Positions 12,301 through 20,762 of a DNA stretch of 33,454 nt are shown here, one piece after another. Position 1 is the stretch's first letter, and each line of letters begins with the position of its first letter. This DNA comes from Apostichopus californicus. Its lineage: Eukaryota > Echinodermata > Holothuroidea > Aspidochirotida > Stichopodidae. The stretch lies in NCBI GenBank assembly GCA_020650975.1, contig JAIPMN010020190.1:1-33454 (forward strand), read 5' to 3'. The translations under genes and the position numbers were made by a program. The notes under the pieces were generated by a model. That model saw only the letters and a program-made list of their open reading frames with translations. It searched no databases and was not told the DNA's origin.

Positions 12301-15300
12301 CCCTAAGTATACGAAGGTATGTACACAAATAAGACATGCTAGGGATAGAGAATTATGTAGTTACTACCCTAAGTATACGAAGGTATGTACGCCAATAAGA
12401 CATGCTAGGGATAGAGAATTATGTAGTTACTACCCTAAGTATACTAAGGTATGTACACAAATAAGACATGCTAGGGATAGAGAATTATGTAGCTACTACC
12501 GTAGGTATACAAAGGCATGTACACAAATAAGACATGCTAGGGATAGAGAATTATGTAGTTACAACCCTAAGTATACGAAGGTATGTACACAAATAAGACA
12601 TGCTAGGGATAGAGAATTATGTAGTTACTACCGTAGATATTCAAAGGCATGTACACAAATAAGACATGCTAGGGATAGAGAATTATATAGTTACTACCGT
12701 AGGTATTCAAAGGCATGTAATGACATACACTTATTACGAAACATGAAAAACTCCAGTTAAATACTGCAATACTTTATCTTTACACATATAAATACTTACG
12801 CACATCCCTGGGATCCAAACCGAGCCGTAAGAAACCAAGAATATATGCAGAAGAAAAGAGAGTGAAGATACAAAATGAATAAAACAACATATATTCCAAG
12901 TATGAAGGCAGCTTGGATTTTGCATTTGCTGGTAATTTTACACAAGTATTATGAGTATTACACAAAGTGGGATAACAATTGATTGAACTAAAACACTCTC
13001 CTATACATTTTCACTAAAAGAAAATTAATGAGTGAATAATAAAATGTGAAACTTTAGTCATTCCAGAACATTGAGACCACCAGATATATTGTCACTGGGG
13101 GTAAGGGTGAAGCATATATGTTGCCTTACTTTAGGTCTGAGAGGGGTGCTATTCTACACTGACAAACCAGCATAGTGTGTTACATTAGGAGCTCAATTGT
13201 TGATTAGTGCCTTCAAAACTATTTTTCAAGTATCAATAATAAGCATACTATATAGGCATACCATACTTTTGTAGTAGCCTGATGTAACTGCTTCTACCCT
13301 TAATTTGCATATACATTTCTAGGCTGAATATTTTACTAAAATCAAGTTATTGGGTTATTTACAAGCTGGTTGTTATTGTGCAAGAAGAAGAGGTTCCTAG
13401 TGTTTACACGAAACAATTTGCTAGACATGTCAATATTAGCTAATTTAAGACATCAGGAAAAAAAAATTCAACGTTTGATATATTTTGTTCACTTAATTTA
13501 AGGAAACCAAGAAGTATTATCATAACATTTACATTATCCACAGTTGTTATAAAAGGCTTTTTATGGGGGGGGGGGGAGGGGAGGCGGAGGAGGAGTACTT
13601 ACAGCTGGTTTGCCATCAACATCCTGGAAGCATTCTACATAAGCGACAGGTCCAACTGCAGAAAGATGACGAAAAAATATATCATATAACAGATGAATGA
13701 ATTTTGACACTTGAGGTGATGGTTAACATCAACAAAACTATTATAGCTAATTCATTAAAATGAAGCAAGTGGGTTGGCTAGTAAGGACATAAATTCATCA
13801 CTGTTACAAAAAATGGCTGCTAAAGCCAACAATACTAACCATGCTCAGACATTAGCGTCTTCAATTCCGACCATGTTACTTCGTATGGAATGTTACTAAC
13901 AAAGACGCAATACTCATAGTTCACTCTTCGTTCTTTCCCCGTCCTTTGGTCGATAATGCTTGCATATTGCGATCTGCTCTGTCCTCTATCTCTTCTCCGT
14001 TCCCGATCTCTGCGATCACTCCTATCTCGTCTTTTATTGTCATCGTAATTTCTGGCCGGGCTTCTGCTTCTTGATCTGTTTCTTGAGTCAAGTTGTTCTC
14101 TGCGAAAGTTTACAAATGACAAATATATCCTAGATAAAATTCTGAAGTGTTAACTTAATTTTTATGTGGACAAAAAGTGACAGTACTCAGAGCCCCAACT
14201 AACAAAATCTATTATACTTTTAAGTATAATACATACTCTGGTATCCAAACCTTCATAATTTTACACTACATACATGCATTACCCATACAGTCTAGTCTAA
14301 TATATAAATAATAGAGTTTATAGTACTTATCATAGTAATAACAAAGCAAATGCCAAGTCTTTCTATTACAATTTACCAATAACAAATCATAAATTTGTTT
14401 TTATGTAAATTGCTGAAGCCATATTTTTCTTTTTGCTGTACAGAATGAAACTATTCATTATAAGGTATTGTATTGAAGGCTTGTTCAGAGTGACTTTTTA
14501 TGACAAGAACTGATTAGGTTACATTTGCAACAGAACCAAATAGCATGTTTTATTGTAAGGGTGAACTGTAAGGTGAACTGGTGGAGCTAACAGCCTGGTT
14601 GGGAATGCGTTATCGTCTCTAGTCTGAAGTTAAGTCAGATATCTTCCATTTTTGGTCTGATATTGTCAGACTCAGAGGCTTTAAGTTACATTTGGTTACA
14701 ATAAGAGCTGGTCTAGGCTTGTCATTACACTAGTGCTGATAGTCGTAATCGATTACCTGTAATTGTCAGTAATCGCGATTACACTTTGGAAATTTGATTA
14801 ATCGCCCTCTAAACCTAAGTTGCGATTACTCGACTACAAGCTAGCACTACACATAATCTGCTTTGAAAAATAGCCTTAGCTATCAAAAACAACACTAAAG
14901 CAGTTTGTCAGCAAATATCGCAATAAGTATACAGATTCTCACAATGCTACACTAGCACTGTGCTGTGTTAAAAATCGGCAAGCACCTGCTCCGGTTAGAT
15001 TGATGCATTTGTTTGTCAGTAATATGCTTGTTTTGAAGTGCAACATTCAGTCCTGGCAATGTTTAATCATTGCACATAATCGCAAGTTGGTTACTTATAA
15101 ATCTTTTACGATTGCCAAAGTATTTATCATTTCTTCAGACATGTTTACAATTACTTCATTACTGGCCTTGTTCACATTTACAGGATGTCTGATAGAGTGT
15201 GTTGATTGCGGTGAACTTTCATTTCAATGTGAAAAATATGTGCCTGCAATCGCGCAAGGCTAAAGCCTAGCCTAGAACGTTGAACGTCCTTCTACAGAAA

Positions 15301-17115
15301 ACTCTTGCATACTGATCATCACATCACTACAAGGTGTTACAACCATTTTTGCATGTTTACTTTTATTAGTGCTTGTAGTTGTAGTAGCCTCGTAGATTCA
15401 TTCAAAAGTTTTTGATTTACTACAGATGATTTTAAGAAACTTAGGTTGAAACTTGTTCAGTTTTCTTCATTCCAGGTAGATGTTTTAACATGATTTAGAC
15501 ACCACGCGTGAAGACACAAAAGAACAAATAAGGAAAGTGCACCATGGAGAAAGATTTGATTTGACTATTTCTGCAATGTAAAAATGACAGGCCTACCAGT
15601 CAAAACGTCCCTTTACCAAAACGTCCCCGTACCAAAACGTCCCCGCTTTTAGTCAAAACGTCCCCGTTGGTCAAAACGTCCCCGTAAGTCAAAACGTCCC
15701 GTCTATCACATTCATTCACAGTTGTGAATATATATTAATTTTAAGTTATAATTTGGCTAAGTTATCGGCATGCAAGTTGGATTACAGGCGCTAAATAAAT
15801 CATGAAGGACTATATCGTTGAATATATATTTGGTATGAAAAAGGTAGCCTATACGCTATAAGATTTTCAGTGAATTAACGAATTAAGGAAAACAAAAAAT
15901 ATGATACAAGAGGAATTGAAAAAGAATTTGGATGCGTATACAATATATATATATCTATATAATATTTTAAATTGAGTGAAATCACTTATCGTTTATTTTT
16001 ACGAAGTAAAATTTTGTCACGGGTACGTGCCCGTTGATATTTGACAATGTGAAGTATAGAATATAACCGGCACTTCCCACTCCTAAAAACTGTGTTTTCA
16101 ACCTAAACTATACTTATCCTTACTCTTTGATTTGAACTAAAAACTTCCACACCTGCATTCCAACTGATTATAAAACCGGGGACGTTTTGACTCACGGGGA
16201 CGTTTTGACTGCGGGGACGTTTTGCTAAAAAGCTTAAGTTTTGGTCTTAAAAAAGCGGGGACGTTTTGGTAAAGGGACGTTTTGACTGGATACCGTACCA
16301 ATGACAGTGATGAGGTAATCCCAGTAACCGCGTGAAGTCGACTATCAGCACTACATTACACTGGGCACTTATCACATGTTTATGGCATTTGACCCCTGTT
16401 AGTGTTTGGTAGCTATAACACTTACAGTGTACATAACAAAGTAAGTTTATGTAAGGCCCAGGCTTAACTTAAGGTAACGTTGGTCATACAATTACAGGCA
16501 CTTTTAACATTTGCAAGAAAGTAGCCAAACTTAGGCTGAGCCTTGTTCTTCTTTGGGCTTGGACTAGGTACCAGTACTGTGTAACAATCATTGGGATTGC
16601 TGGTTGTAGGAACTGGCATCTATTCTAAGCAAGGACTAGGCCCAAGGTTTGGTATTACTTTTAGTAAAACTGGCTAGATCTTGTTTGTGTTGCTCCTATA
16701 GTCCTACGAGTCCTAGCCTAAATAGGCCTAGGCTCGGCTATTTTGTTAGGCCTAGGCGTTATTTATTCTCCTGATTCGATAATAACTTAGGTAACCGTTA
16801 TTGCCTGATGGAACCCGTCCATCTGCAAGTACTGTGTCTAGGCAAATATTATTGATTAAACTGACGGTAGGCCTAACGTCAGGCCCGAGCCTAATGCCCA
16901 AACCAAGGTTTAGCCTAACGTTAAGTTAGGACATAGCGTTATGCTACCCAAGTTAACGTTAAGTCCACAGACATAGAATTTGGACGGTTAGTTTTGTACC
17001 GTTTTGTGTCTATTCCTCCGTTTCCGCTTGAAAACGACTGCTGAAAGCTTGCATCTCCCATAGGTCCAGAATCCTCTACACCTTCTTCAAATCCGTTATC
17101 ACCGAAATCTGCCAT
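3308..17115 (-). CDS. HNRNPM: hnRNP M / MYEF2-family RNA-binding protein, 14 coding exons
   Basis: Join on the minus strand: 17115-17000, 14099-13840, 13655-13603, 12807-12800, 11867-11774, 10980-10840, 10031-9878, 9299-9250, 7902-7836, 7474-7034, 5884-5535, 5120-5069, 4350-4249, 3369-3308. All junctions are GT-AG and every phase agrees, giving 649 residues. Domains: RS/RD-rich tail (about 40-90), RRM1 (103-177, RNP2 VFVSNI), RRM2 (219-293, RNP2 VFVANL), Gly/Leu-rich linker (315-500), RD/GH-rich segment (500-570), RRM3 (574-649, RNP2 IFVRNL). Family knowledge: hnRNP M and MYEF2 have two N-terminal RRMs, a Gly-rich middle and a C-terminal RRM; they bind pre-mRNA in the nucleus and affect splicing or transcription. 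The order, spacing and C-terminal MMNGRSIKGRNLDVSLDRY ending fit this family. The Met-rich ERMG repeats of vertebrate hnRNP M are absent, so the middle is closer to MYEF2; the two are paralogues and this is probably their single pre-duplication homologue. Confidence 0.93.
4249..4350 (-). CDS. HNRNPM: exon 13 (RRM3 core)
   Basis: Acceptor TTTGTCAG|GC and donor GCCATCA|GTATCC. Encodes HVMYADVKMDDQNRSKGYG and TVRFERAEEAYRAI, with RNP1 SKGYGTVRF. The weak GTATCC donor is the same as that of exon 7. Reading through it gives a stop within four codons. Confidence 0.92.
5069..5120 (-). CDS. HNRNPM: exon 12 (alpha1 of RRM3)
   Basis: Acceptor CTTTTCAG|CTG and donor ATTG|GTGAGC. Encodes LPFSVDWHQLKDAFKDI plus the first base of Gly, aligned with LPFDFTWKMLKDKFNECG. 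Phase 0 in, phase 1 out. Confidence 0.92.
5170..5439 (+). repeat. direct duplication of 121 bp in intron 11
   Basis: Positions 5170-5290 and 5319-5439 are the same sequence at roughly 90 percent by eye (both begin CATAATT.ATCACACAG and end CGCCAAGATGCCATTA), with a 28-bp spacer. The offset is 149 bp. It lies in the intron just downstream of the RRM3 beta1 exon. Confidence 0.8.
5535..5884 (-). CDS. HNRNPM: exon 11 (RD/GH-rich segment and beta1 of RRM3)
   Basis: Acceptor GTGCAG|GC and donor AAT|GTGAGT. Residues 462-578 start GGLGSSDMGRSLGGGVGLDR, pass through an Arg/Asp/Gly/His-rich stretch (YRDRDMDRHGMGRDRGDRGG), and end with CQIFVRN, the RNP2 of RRM3 (vertebrate hnRNP M has CQIFVRNLPFDFTWK). 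The donor hexamer and phase equal those of exon 6. Confidence 0.93.
7034..7474 (-). CDS. HNRNPM: exon 10 (glycine/leucine-rich linker)
   Basis: Acceptor CCTGCAG|GT and donor CTGG|GTAAGC. Residues 315-461 begin RGLESMGPSLEQIAQGIHTG and then become an almost uninterrupted GLGGGLGG / GGGLGSG array with Ser and occasional Met and Asn. Low-complexity Gly-rich middles are typical of this family and are linked to protein-protein contacts and condensation. The long open frames on the opposite strand here are shadows of the GC-rich codons. Confidence 0.93.
7836..7902 (-). CDS. HNRNPM: exon 9 (post-RRM2 linker)
   Basis: Acceptor ACTAG|AAT and donor CCAC|GTGAGT. Encodes NREKNLNQREREPPKPKPVP followed by IP, a charged and proline-rich linker matching the hnRNP M segment after RRM2. 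Phase 0 in, phase 1 out. Confidence 0.88.
8066..9173. repeat. 48-bp minisatellite, about 23 copies, in intron 8
   Basis: The unit reads ggtgttctattcaccaaacc followed by tacacatctctcctacagtg and tacatatt. Copies differ by a few substitutions and one late 1-bp insertion. The 48-bp period is divisible by three, so the plus strand stays open from 8033 to 9037 (repeating YILVFYSPNLHISPTV); this is a by-product and not evidence of a protein. It occupies about 80 percent of intron 8. Confidence 0.95.
9250..9299 (-). CDS. HNRNPM: exon 8 (beta4 of RRM2)
   Basis: A 50-nt exon with acceptor CTATCAG|GTATG and donor ATG|GTAAGG. Encodes MLNGRMLHNRELLVRM, which aligns with the hnRNP M MFNGQLLFDRPMHVKM segment. 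Phase 1 in, phase 0 out. It closely parallels exon 14 (GTATGATGAATGG against GTATGCTGAATGG). Confidence 0.9.
9469..9510. repeat. interstitial telomere-like (TTAGGG)n tract in intron 7
   Basis: About seven units of GGGTTA on the plus strand, one of them with an extra G. It is the vertebrate/echinoderm/mollusc-type telomere motif, inside intron 7 of the hnRNP M-like gene, in CCCTAA orientation relative to the transcript. Confidence 0.93.
9878..10031 (-). CDS. HNRNPM: exon 7 (RRM2 core)
   Basis: Acceptor CTCTCAG|CTC and donor GCCATCT|GTATCC. Encodes LFYKMDWRDIKDVFRVAG and RNP1 SKGLAVVKF, followed by DAVNAI. The donor lacks G at +5. I chose it over a GTAGAA 14 nt further because it alone gives the right phase and the NAI-C-MLNGR join expected for RRM alpha2-beta4. 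Confidence 0.9.
10471..10501. repeat. third partial copy of the intron 6 repeat
   Basis: gaatttgttgtaattgttaa caggtaactg matches 10716-10746 with one mismatch over its core. It shows that the local duplication history in intron 6 had more than one step. Confidence 0.7.
10617..10846. repeat. tandem duplication including the exon 6 donor site
   Basis: Segments 10617-10715 and 10748-10846 match at about 94 percent with offset 131 bp. The right copy includes the last 7 nt of exon 6 and its GTGAGT donor; the left copy carries the same AAT|GTGAGTCTTGA inside the intron. The 32-bp sequence between them is itself repeated at 10471-10501. Confidence 0.88.
10840..10980 (-). CDS. HNRNPM: exon 6 (inter-RRM linker and beta1 of RRM2)
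   Basis: Acceptor TTTTCACAG|GAT and donor AAT|GTGAGT. Residues 178-224: a basic linker DFDGHHSSKFRRRKEQDM, then a Leu-rich stretch LLTPQLLQSLSLD and RNP2 TVFVAN of RRM2. The last 7 nt of this exon and its donor are duplicated 131 bp further into the intron. Confidence 0.93.
11774..11867 (-). CDS. HNRNPM: exon 5 (end of RRM1)
   Basis: Acceptor TTTGCAG|G and donor CCA|GTAAGT. Encodes the last base of Ala146 and then FVEFKEKDSATKSVESMDKY and the IRGRKLVVKP beta4 strand of RRM1. Phase 2 in, phase 0 out. Confidence 0.93.
12262..12723. repeat. 66-bp minisatellite, 7 copies, in intron 4
   Basis: Copies start at 12262, 12328, 12394, 12460, 12526, 12592 and 12658 (aataagacatgctagggata...). Two subtypes are visible, ending CCTAAGTATACGAAGGT or CGTAGGTATTCAAAGGC. 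As 66 is divisible by three, the plus strand is open through the array as repeated IRHARDRELCSYYPKYTKVC. It lies just downstream of the microexon. Confidence 0.95.
12800..12807 (-). CDS. HNRNPM: exon 4, 8-nt microexon coding the RNP1 core of RRM1
   Basis: The bases GGATGTGC are flanked by acceptor ATCCCAG and donor GTAAGT. They supply Gly144, Cys145 and two bases of Ala146; the first base of exon 5 completes Ala (GCG). The resulting DGKPA-GCA-FVEFKEKD reproduces the family RNP1 (GKSRGCAVVEFK). Joining exon 3 directly to exon 5 would shift frame and reach TGA after about 20 codons. The identification rests on phase, splice sites and family alignment, not on transcript data. Confidence 0.82.
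13603..13655 (-). CDS. HNRNPM: exon 3 (RRM1, beta2-beta3)
   Basis: Acceptor CTGCAG|TTGG and donor GCT|GTAAGT, a near-consensus pair. Encodes V-GPVAYVECFQDVDGKPA, matching the hnRNP M GEVTYVELLMDAEGKSR region. It leaves phase 0, which is out of register with exon 5 and therefore requires the 8-nt exon 4. Confidence 0.92.
13840..14099 (-). CDS. HNRNPM: exon 2 (RS/RD-rich tail and start of RRM1)
   Basis: Acceptor TTTCGCAG|A and donor CATG|GTTAGT. Encodes residues 39-125: an RSRSRSPAR stretch, a dense Arg/Asp tract, then RRM1 beta1 with RNP2 VFVSNIPYEVTW, which aligns with the hnRNP M FISNIPFDVKW segment. The ATG at 14122 inside the intron is not used, because splicing starts at 14099. Confidence 0.93.
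14723..14730. repeat. left target-site duplication CATTACAC
   Basis: Identical to 16354-16361 and directly abutting the inverted repeats of the hAT-like element. Confidence 0.85.
14731..16353. mobile_element. non-autonomous hAT-like transposon in intron 1
   Basis: The ends are perfect 15-bp inverted repeats TAGTGCTGATAGTCG (14731-14745 and the complement at 16339-16353). They are flanked by an exact 8-bp target duplication CATTACAC at 14723-14730 and 16354-16361. An 8-bp duplication with TAG/CAG-type ends is the hAT pattern. No transposase is seen, so it is non-autonomous, and its length is swollen by the nested element at 15591-16299. Confidence 0.85.
15591..16299. mobile_element. nested inverted-repeat element with multiple AAAACGTCCCC motifs
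   Basis: Inverted ends: CCAGTCAAAACGTCCCTTTA from 15596 and its complement ending at 16289, extending to at least 34 matching bases. Each end holds five or six spaced copies of TCAAAACGTCCCCG (15598-15703) or its complement (16177-16285). The AT-rich centre has no ORF. AATGACAG occurs at 15583-15590 and 16300-16307 and may be an 8-bp target duplication, placing the outer ends a few bases beyond the clear inverted repeat. The superfamily is not assigned (hAT, Merlin and P all give 8 bp). Confidence 0.8.
16354..16361. repeat. right target-site duplication CATTACAC
   Basis: Identical to 14723-14730; marks the original insertion site in intron 1. Confidence 0.85.
17000..17115 (-). CDS. HNRNPM: exon 1 (start codon, residues 1-38)
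   Basis: Starts at ATG 17115-17113 in a strong context (GAAATGG, purine at -3 and G at +4). Encodes an acidic/Gly-Ser N-terminus beginning MADFGDNGFEEG. The donor is ACG|GTACAA at 16999 and leaves phase 2. The phase matches exon 2 exactly (CG+A = Arg39). A possible 5' UTR acceptor (CTAAACAG) lies about 35 nt upstream, so the true first exon may be further right. Confidence 0.85.
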
Positions 17116-17921
17116 TTCGTTGCAGTGAGTTACTATAACTGTACCTGTTTAGAATAAACAAAGTCGAGAAAATAACGTTAGGCTATTGCTCTAACCAACG
17201 CGTTACGTTACGGTAGGCTTCTTGTAACAGAGTATGTTGCCCATGCATACATGTGCACCATTGTGAATTTTCGATATTGTTATAGCGCCCTCACCTTCTA
17301 ATATACTTTCACGTGAGGGATCGTACTACAACTAACTTCATTGACTTATTTATTTTTCAACAATCGCTTAACGTCTAGCTTATTTCCCCGAGGTCCTGAT
17401 AAAAAAAAGATGCAAAAATAAACAATAATAAAGAAGACAAACGAGTATTAAATGAAGACAATAAAGGAAACAGATTATAAATTACAATGGCAACAAAAAA
17501 TACAACAACAAATCTAACATCAAAATAATAGTAGGCTACAAAGAACAATTAACGAAATAAAACAAAATAAGAAACATAATAAATGTCTTGGATATTGTTT
17601 AAAGGTGTGTAAAGAGTTGGTATTTGTACACCTCCTTAAAAAAAATTCGTTAAACTCTTTATGAGCAACATAGGAAAATGTCTTGTTATGACAAAACAAC
17701 TTACACACTTAATCGGTGAATAGCCTTTAAGAGCCTTCAACTGGCATATCCTACCAACCACATGGTGGCTAAATTAGTCTATCATTGCGACTCAAAAGTG
17801 CCATATCTTAACCCTTTAGGTTTTGAACTAGAAGAGGAACAAGTTTGGCATACTGAACCCCAAGACTTTCCGACTGCTCGCTCGGAATAATATATACCAC
17901 ATTCAGCCCCCCCCCCCCCCA
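17116..17921. other. upstream region of the hnRNP M-like gene; no other gene seen
   Basis: It should contain the 5' UTR and promoter of the minus-strand gene, probably TATA-less: no TATA box sits at a convincing distance. CpG-containing AACGTTA/TAACGTTAGGC motifs cluster from about 16440 to 17220. Beyond 17340 the sequence is AT-rich with no recognised exon. Confidence 0.35.
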
Positions 17922-17931
17922 NNNNNNNNNN
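17922..17931. other. assembly gap (10 N) inside poly-C
   Basis: Ten Ns flanked by runs of about 14 and 15 C. The gap length is nominal; the homopolymer probably broke the assembly. Confidence 0.98.
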
Positions 17932-18697
17932 CCCCCCCCCCCCCCCACCAAAAAAAAATCTTTAACTCACCTTCAATACTTCTTTTTCGCAATGATGATA
18001 ACTGAAAATATGCCAAAATAAAACGTTTTTTTCGATACTCTGCAGATTGCGTTTCTACATTGTACCCAGTTTACGATTAATAACTTACAACCAGTGTGAC
18101 AGTGTAGAAGATCCCCACTGATTATTTTAATCATTTTGTAGTAGTTTTAATTGCGAAGTCTTGGTGCGTCCCGGTTTTTACGGTTTACAATCTAATATGA
18201 TGTAAATATGAGGATGGGTAAACTTGAACTACACTATATAGTTCATCCGCTCCGAATTGACGTTTTCAATTTCAGAAATTGTGTAGCTGTATTCTTTGTC
18301 GAGCCTTATCACGTGAACTAAACCTCTTTGCCGAGATGGAGAAATTGTGACAAAAAGCCAACGGGACAACTGTCATGGCATTGGGGAACTTTGACTGCTA
18401 TTATTGGAGTGGTAAACCTTCAGACGGCTCTTCCAGTTTACGTTTGATATGGACTTTGAGTTCCGTAAAATATAAATGAATTATGTATAAATATGTCCAA
18501 AATATTAACACATTTGGATTGGTGTTGTTCCATTTAATTGTAAAATATACTCGTTATGCACAGTCATCACATCAGAAATAAAATGTCGTGTTGTATTGAA
18601 GAAGTTTATCAAGTCTAATTCCTCTCTGTCCGCTTAGGGTACATTGATCACATCCCCTGAGTATAGGGGATATTATACAACGGCCGGATCTTTTGAT

Positions 18698-19205
18698 TTG
18701 ATTTTTTTTTTTTTATTATTGTCATCTTCAATGAGGGTAGTCCTGCTCAGTGCAGAAGCACTGCTTTCCAGAAAAGCCCTCATTACAAAATACATATACA
18801 ATATTATGCAGTAGAAAAACTGTAAACATCCAAAAGCACAAAAAGACGGCAAAAAGATAGATAAACAAATATCAGACAACTAAACAAAATATATAAGTTT
18901 TCATATTGCGTTTAAAAAGAGGAACATTGGCAAGCATTTCTAATTTGGGGGAAGACTGTTCCACGACCTGCCTCCAGAAAATTTAAAGGACCTTCTACAC
19001 CATTCCCAGATCTAACCGGAGCAAGTAAAACATGATTAGAGCAGCTAGATCTAGTTCTGTACGATTGGCTATCTCTCAGTAGAATCATTGTATTATCAGC
19101 AAGGTAATCTGGAGCCAGGCAGTGGACACATGTATACATTAGAATATTCCCGAAATATAATGCACGTTGACGGACATTTAGCCACTTCAAATTCAGCAAA
19201 AATTA
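18698..19205 (-). mobile_element. 5'-truncated non-LTR retrotransposon remnant (RT C-terminal region)
   Basis: Minus-strand translation from about 19199 to 18912 gives LKWLNVRQRALYFGNILMYT followed by CVHCLAPDYLAD, a YRTRSS block and a final FPQIRNA. This is the recognisable C-terminal end of CR1/L2-group reverse transcriptases (L-WLPVRQR...LAPDYL...LW..LP..IR). Frames break after about 18915. The element ends in a poly-A tract on its own strand (T-run at 18702-18714). It is dead and lacks the catalytic palm. Confidence 0.75.
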
Positions 19206-19209
19206 TCTG

Positions 19210-20760
19210 TAACATGCACATCCCAAAGCCCACACCCCAGGACTAATCTATAGCTGCATGAATTTGAAGAACCTGAACCCGGTCAACCAATTTGTTCATC
19301 GTTTTAAACTAAACTGTAATTTCCCCCGGATAAAATACTCAGGGGAGACTTTACACTGTCACACCGGTTAACACCTCTAATTTATTAGGCAATGGCAGAT
19401 TGATGTGTTGTATGTGAATATTTACTTTTCGCTTGAAACATTCAAATGTTCAATTGAGAGTGTACAGTCAGAAGGAGCAGCAAACACAACCATTATTTTT
19501 AGTCTGTGTGAAGGAGATACTACCGATGAGCAACTTCTACAAACAGCTAACAAATATCTGATTCTCATTAAGGAGACATCTCGGTCCTGATTTTCTTTCA
19601 GCCAAAGGGAAAAAAGAGGACTAGGGCTTGAGCAAGTCTAAATATGACATAATTGCGGCATGTGTTTTTTTTTAACGGCTACATTTTTTTTAACAATGTT
19701 TATTCCTTGAAACAGTGGAATGGGTCTTACAACATGCTGATTTCAAGTATTGAAGTTCTTTTAAAAAGACCTCAGACTGATGCTTTCGGGTATTAGTGTC
19801 AACATATTTTACATTGGCACCTCGAAAATGATAAAAAATCAGCCTCTTGTCACAATTTAGGCCTATATGACATCACAGACTGACAAAGTGGCAGCGACTG
19901 ACATGGCTTTGAACGATGATATCAGAATGACATAGAGCAGAATATATTCTATGTATCAGGATAAGATTGTCGTAGGGGGTTGTTTATATCCTTGATAGCC
20001 ACAAGTTCACTTACTTCTCTCCCAAGCTCCTCCACTCCCCCATCTCTCGCTCTAATACCAATTACACAAATACAAAAAAAATACGTCAAGTTACGTTAAT
20101 AAAGTCGCTGCGGGCTTGAAACAAAAGGCGCACTTGACGCCTCGGATGTAATTAGCATATTTTGTGCGACACCAAAAGGAAATCGGCGCCTTTGGCACTC
20201 AACCTGGTGGTGGAATCAGTGCCTCGGAATTAAGTTTAGTTTTAGTTTAGAGACCCAAGGATCAGAAAGCCTTATACAGTAGCTTATTTGAGACCCTATC
20301 CGTGTTCAATATCGTGGATGAACACCGGCTTATTTCAAGCCTTCTCTTTTCGATAAGTGTTCAGAAGATAACTAGGCAGAGGTGTGAATTCGCTCCCCTC
20401 CTGCTCCCAGGACCGCCATTTAACGTCCCTATCCGACGGACGAGAGTGTATGCCCCAGTCTCTGACCACTTTCTCAAATACTGAGGTAGGCAAAGCCGCA
20501 AAGGCACCGCATTCGACATCACTGCAGTGCAGCCATGACGAAAAAAGTTGTTTCGAAACCAAGTGAAGAAAAGAAACAGACCCCTTTTCCCCAAGTTCAC
20601 AAGACTTAGCGGTTCCGAGCCGGACAGAGTCGTATATCCGGCTCTGGAGCCGGTAAGTCAGCAAGACAATCCATCTCTGAGCAATCTTGGTATTTCTATT
20701 CACTATCATAATAGACACGCGTACAATCTGCGAGCTAGTTCTATGCAAACCTATTACCTA
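19210..20760. other. intergenic; no gene recognised
   Basis: Short unrelated open frames only. The block 20335-20784 is unusually poor in stops on both strands but matches no family that I recognise. No splice-consistent exon chain was found. Confidence 0.3.
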
Positions 20761-20762
20761 AC

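Noticed and set aside
8066..12723. CRISPR-like arrays
   Set aside because: The repeats are contiguous with no unique spacers, and the setting is an intron-containing animal gene.
12209..12760. 183-codon open frame on the plus strand
   Set aside because: It is a 66-bp tandem repeat in frame by period length, located in an intron; no known domain.
15000..15263. 87-codon plus-strand frame inside the hAT-like element
   Set aside because: It shows no hAT transposase motif and has ordinary AT-rich composition; treated as chance.
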